Below, piece after piece: positions 4,990 to 5,720 of a stretch of DNA of 5,720 bases. Within the stretch, counting starts at the first letter, position 1; every line of letters starts with the position of its first letter. The notes below the pieces were generated by a model, which saw only the letters and a list, made by a program, of their open reading frames with translations, had not been told where the DNA came from and ran no database searches. Both the position numbers and the translations under genes were made by a program. Origin of the DNA: Pseudolabrys sp. (GTDB lineage: Bacteria > Pseudomonadota > Alphaproteobacteria > Rhizobiales > Xanthobacteraceae); the NCBI GenBank assembly GCA_026125925.1, contig JAHCKF010000241.1:1-5720 (forward strand). The letters are read 5' to 3'.

Positions 4990-5720
4990 TCAGTTATCCA
5001 GGAAGCTCCGCAGCTTGCGCGACCGGCTCGGGTGTTTGAGCTTGCGCAGCGCTTTCGCCTCGATCTGGCGAATACGTTCGCGCGTCACCGAGAACTGCTG
5101 GCCGACTTCTTCCAGCGTGTGGTCGGTGTTCATGCCGATGCCGAAGCGCATGCGCAGCACGCGCTCCTCTCTGGGCGTCAAAGACGCCAGTACGCGCGTG
5201 GTTGTCTCGCGCAGGTTCGACTGGATCGCGGCGTCGATCGGCAGCACCGCGTTCTTGTCCTCGATGAAGTCGCCGAGGTGGCTGTCCTCTTCATCACCGA
5301 TCGGCGTTTCGAGCGACAGCGGCTCCTTAGCGATCTTGAGGACCTTGCGCACCTTCTCCAGCGGCATGCCGAGCTTTTCGGCGAGCTCTTCCGGCGTCGG
5401 CTCGCGGCCGATTTCGTTGAGCATCTGGCGCGAAGTCCGCACGATCTTGTTGATCGTCTCGATCATGTGCACCGGAATGCGGATGGTGCGCGCCTGGTCG
5501 GCGATCGAGCGGGTGATGGCCTGACGGATCCACCACGTCGCGTAGGTCGAGAACTTGTAGCCGCGGCGGTATTCGAACTTATCGACCGCCTTCATCAGGC
5601 CGATGTTGCCTTCCTGAATCAAGTCGAGGAACTGCAGGCCGCGGTTGGTGTACTTCTTGGCGATGGAGATGACGAGGCGGAGGTTGGCTTCCACCATCTC
5701 CTTCTTGGCCTGACGGGCTT
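4990..5720 (-). CDS. rpoD: RNA polymerase primary sigma factor RpoD, C-terminal part (5' end outside window)
   Basis: 242 C-terminal residues of the housekeeping sigma-70, which directs RNA polymerase to -10/-35 promoters. Region 2 is seen with [16 protein letters not shown], the core-binding [17 protein letters not shown] and the -10-melting [15 protein letters not shown] motif. Region 3 follows ([12 protein letters not shown] to the [20 protein letters not shown] linker). Region 4 is seen with [16 protein letters not shown] and the -35-binding helix-turn-helix [20 protein letters not shown], ending [11 protein letters not shown]. The frame runs off the window at 5720 without a start. An internal ATG at 5697 is not the start: the residues before it (ARQAKKE) continue the normal RpoD sequence. 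Full-length alphaproteobacterial RpoD is about 650-700 residues, so about two thirds is missing. The terminator follows six bases after the stop. No anomalies are seen. Confidence 0.97.
   Translation of the reverse strand, partial: ARQAKKEMVEANLRLVISIAKKYTNRGLQFLDLIQEGNIGLMKAVDKFEYRRGYKFSTYATWWIRQAITRSIADQARTIRIPVHMIETINKIVRTSRQMLNEIGREPTPEELAEKLGMPLEKVRKVLKIAKEPLSLETPIGDEEDSHLGDFIEDKNAVLPIDAAIQSNLRETTTRVLASLTPREERVLRMRFGIGMNTDHTLEEVGQQFSVTRERIRQIEAKALRKLKHPSRSRKLRSFLDN

Noticed and set aside
4211..5524. 437-residue + strand open frame
   Set aside because: It lies opposite four - strand features including rpoD and reads through three hairpins; serine/arginine-rich shadow translation.
5695..5697. 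ATG at 5697 as the start of a short sigma factor
   Set aside because: The frame continues upstream to the window edge with normal RpoD residues, so this is an internal methionine.

Overview
The window is about 5.7 kb of GC-rich, gene-dense chromosomal DNA. It most likely comes from an alphaproteobacterium of the order Hyphomicrobiales (Rhizobiales), near the Bradyrhizobium/Xanthobacteraceae groups. The main evidence is the housekeeping sigma factor RpoD at the right edge, supported by DUF2293, DUF2938/DUF2798 and DUF4242 family proteins and strong G/C at third codon positions. This placement is by family recognition only. I see no mobile element, CRISPR array, tRNA or rRNA.

Left part (1-827): the 3' end of a DUF2938 membrane protein gene, then a small two-helix DUF2798 membrane protein gene, both on + and probably one operon. 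After the DUF2798 stop codon comes an in-frame, coding-like tract with no good start, best read as a remnant of another gene. It ends in a candidate terminator, followed by a strong bidirectional hairpin.

Middle (828-3083): a divergent pair. On - is a 99-residue DUF4242 protein. On + is a 593-residue regulator with an N-terminal OmpR/PhoB-type winged helix and a long TPR-like C-terminal region. Their 174-bp intergenic region holds a likely extended -10 promoter and four CTGA(C/G) direct repeats at an exact 11-bp period. That is the operator geometry of PhoB-type winged helices, so the regulator probably binds here to control itself, its neighbour, or both.

Right-middle (3084-4640): an exported methionine sulfoxide reductase A gene (+) with one cysteine in the mature protein. 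It converges on a DUF2293 gene (-) that looks leaderless. Upstream of DUF2293 is an unannotated 59-residue secreted two-cysteine protein gene (-, 4300-4479) with a strong Shine-Dalgarno sequence. A near-perfect FNR/FixK-type palindrome lies at the right distance for class II activation, suggesting induction by low oxygen.

Right end (4607-5720), all on -: the C-terminal third of rpoD, its terminator, a 99-residue single-pass membrane protein of unknown function, and that gene's terminator.

No complete new multi-gene system is evident. The two regulatory sites (11-bp repeats; FNR/FixK box with the small secreted protein) are the observations most worth following.
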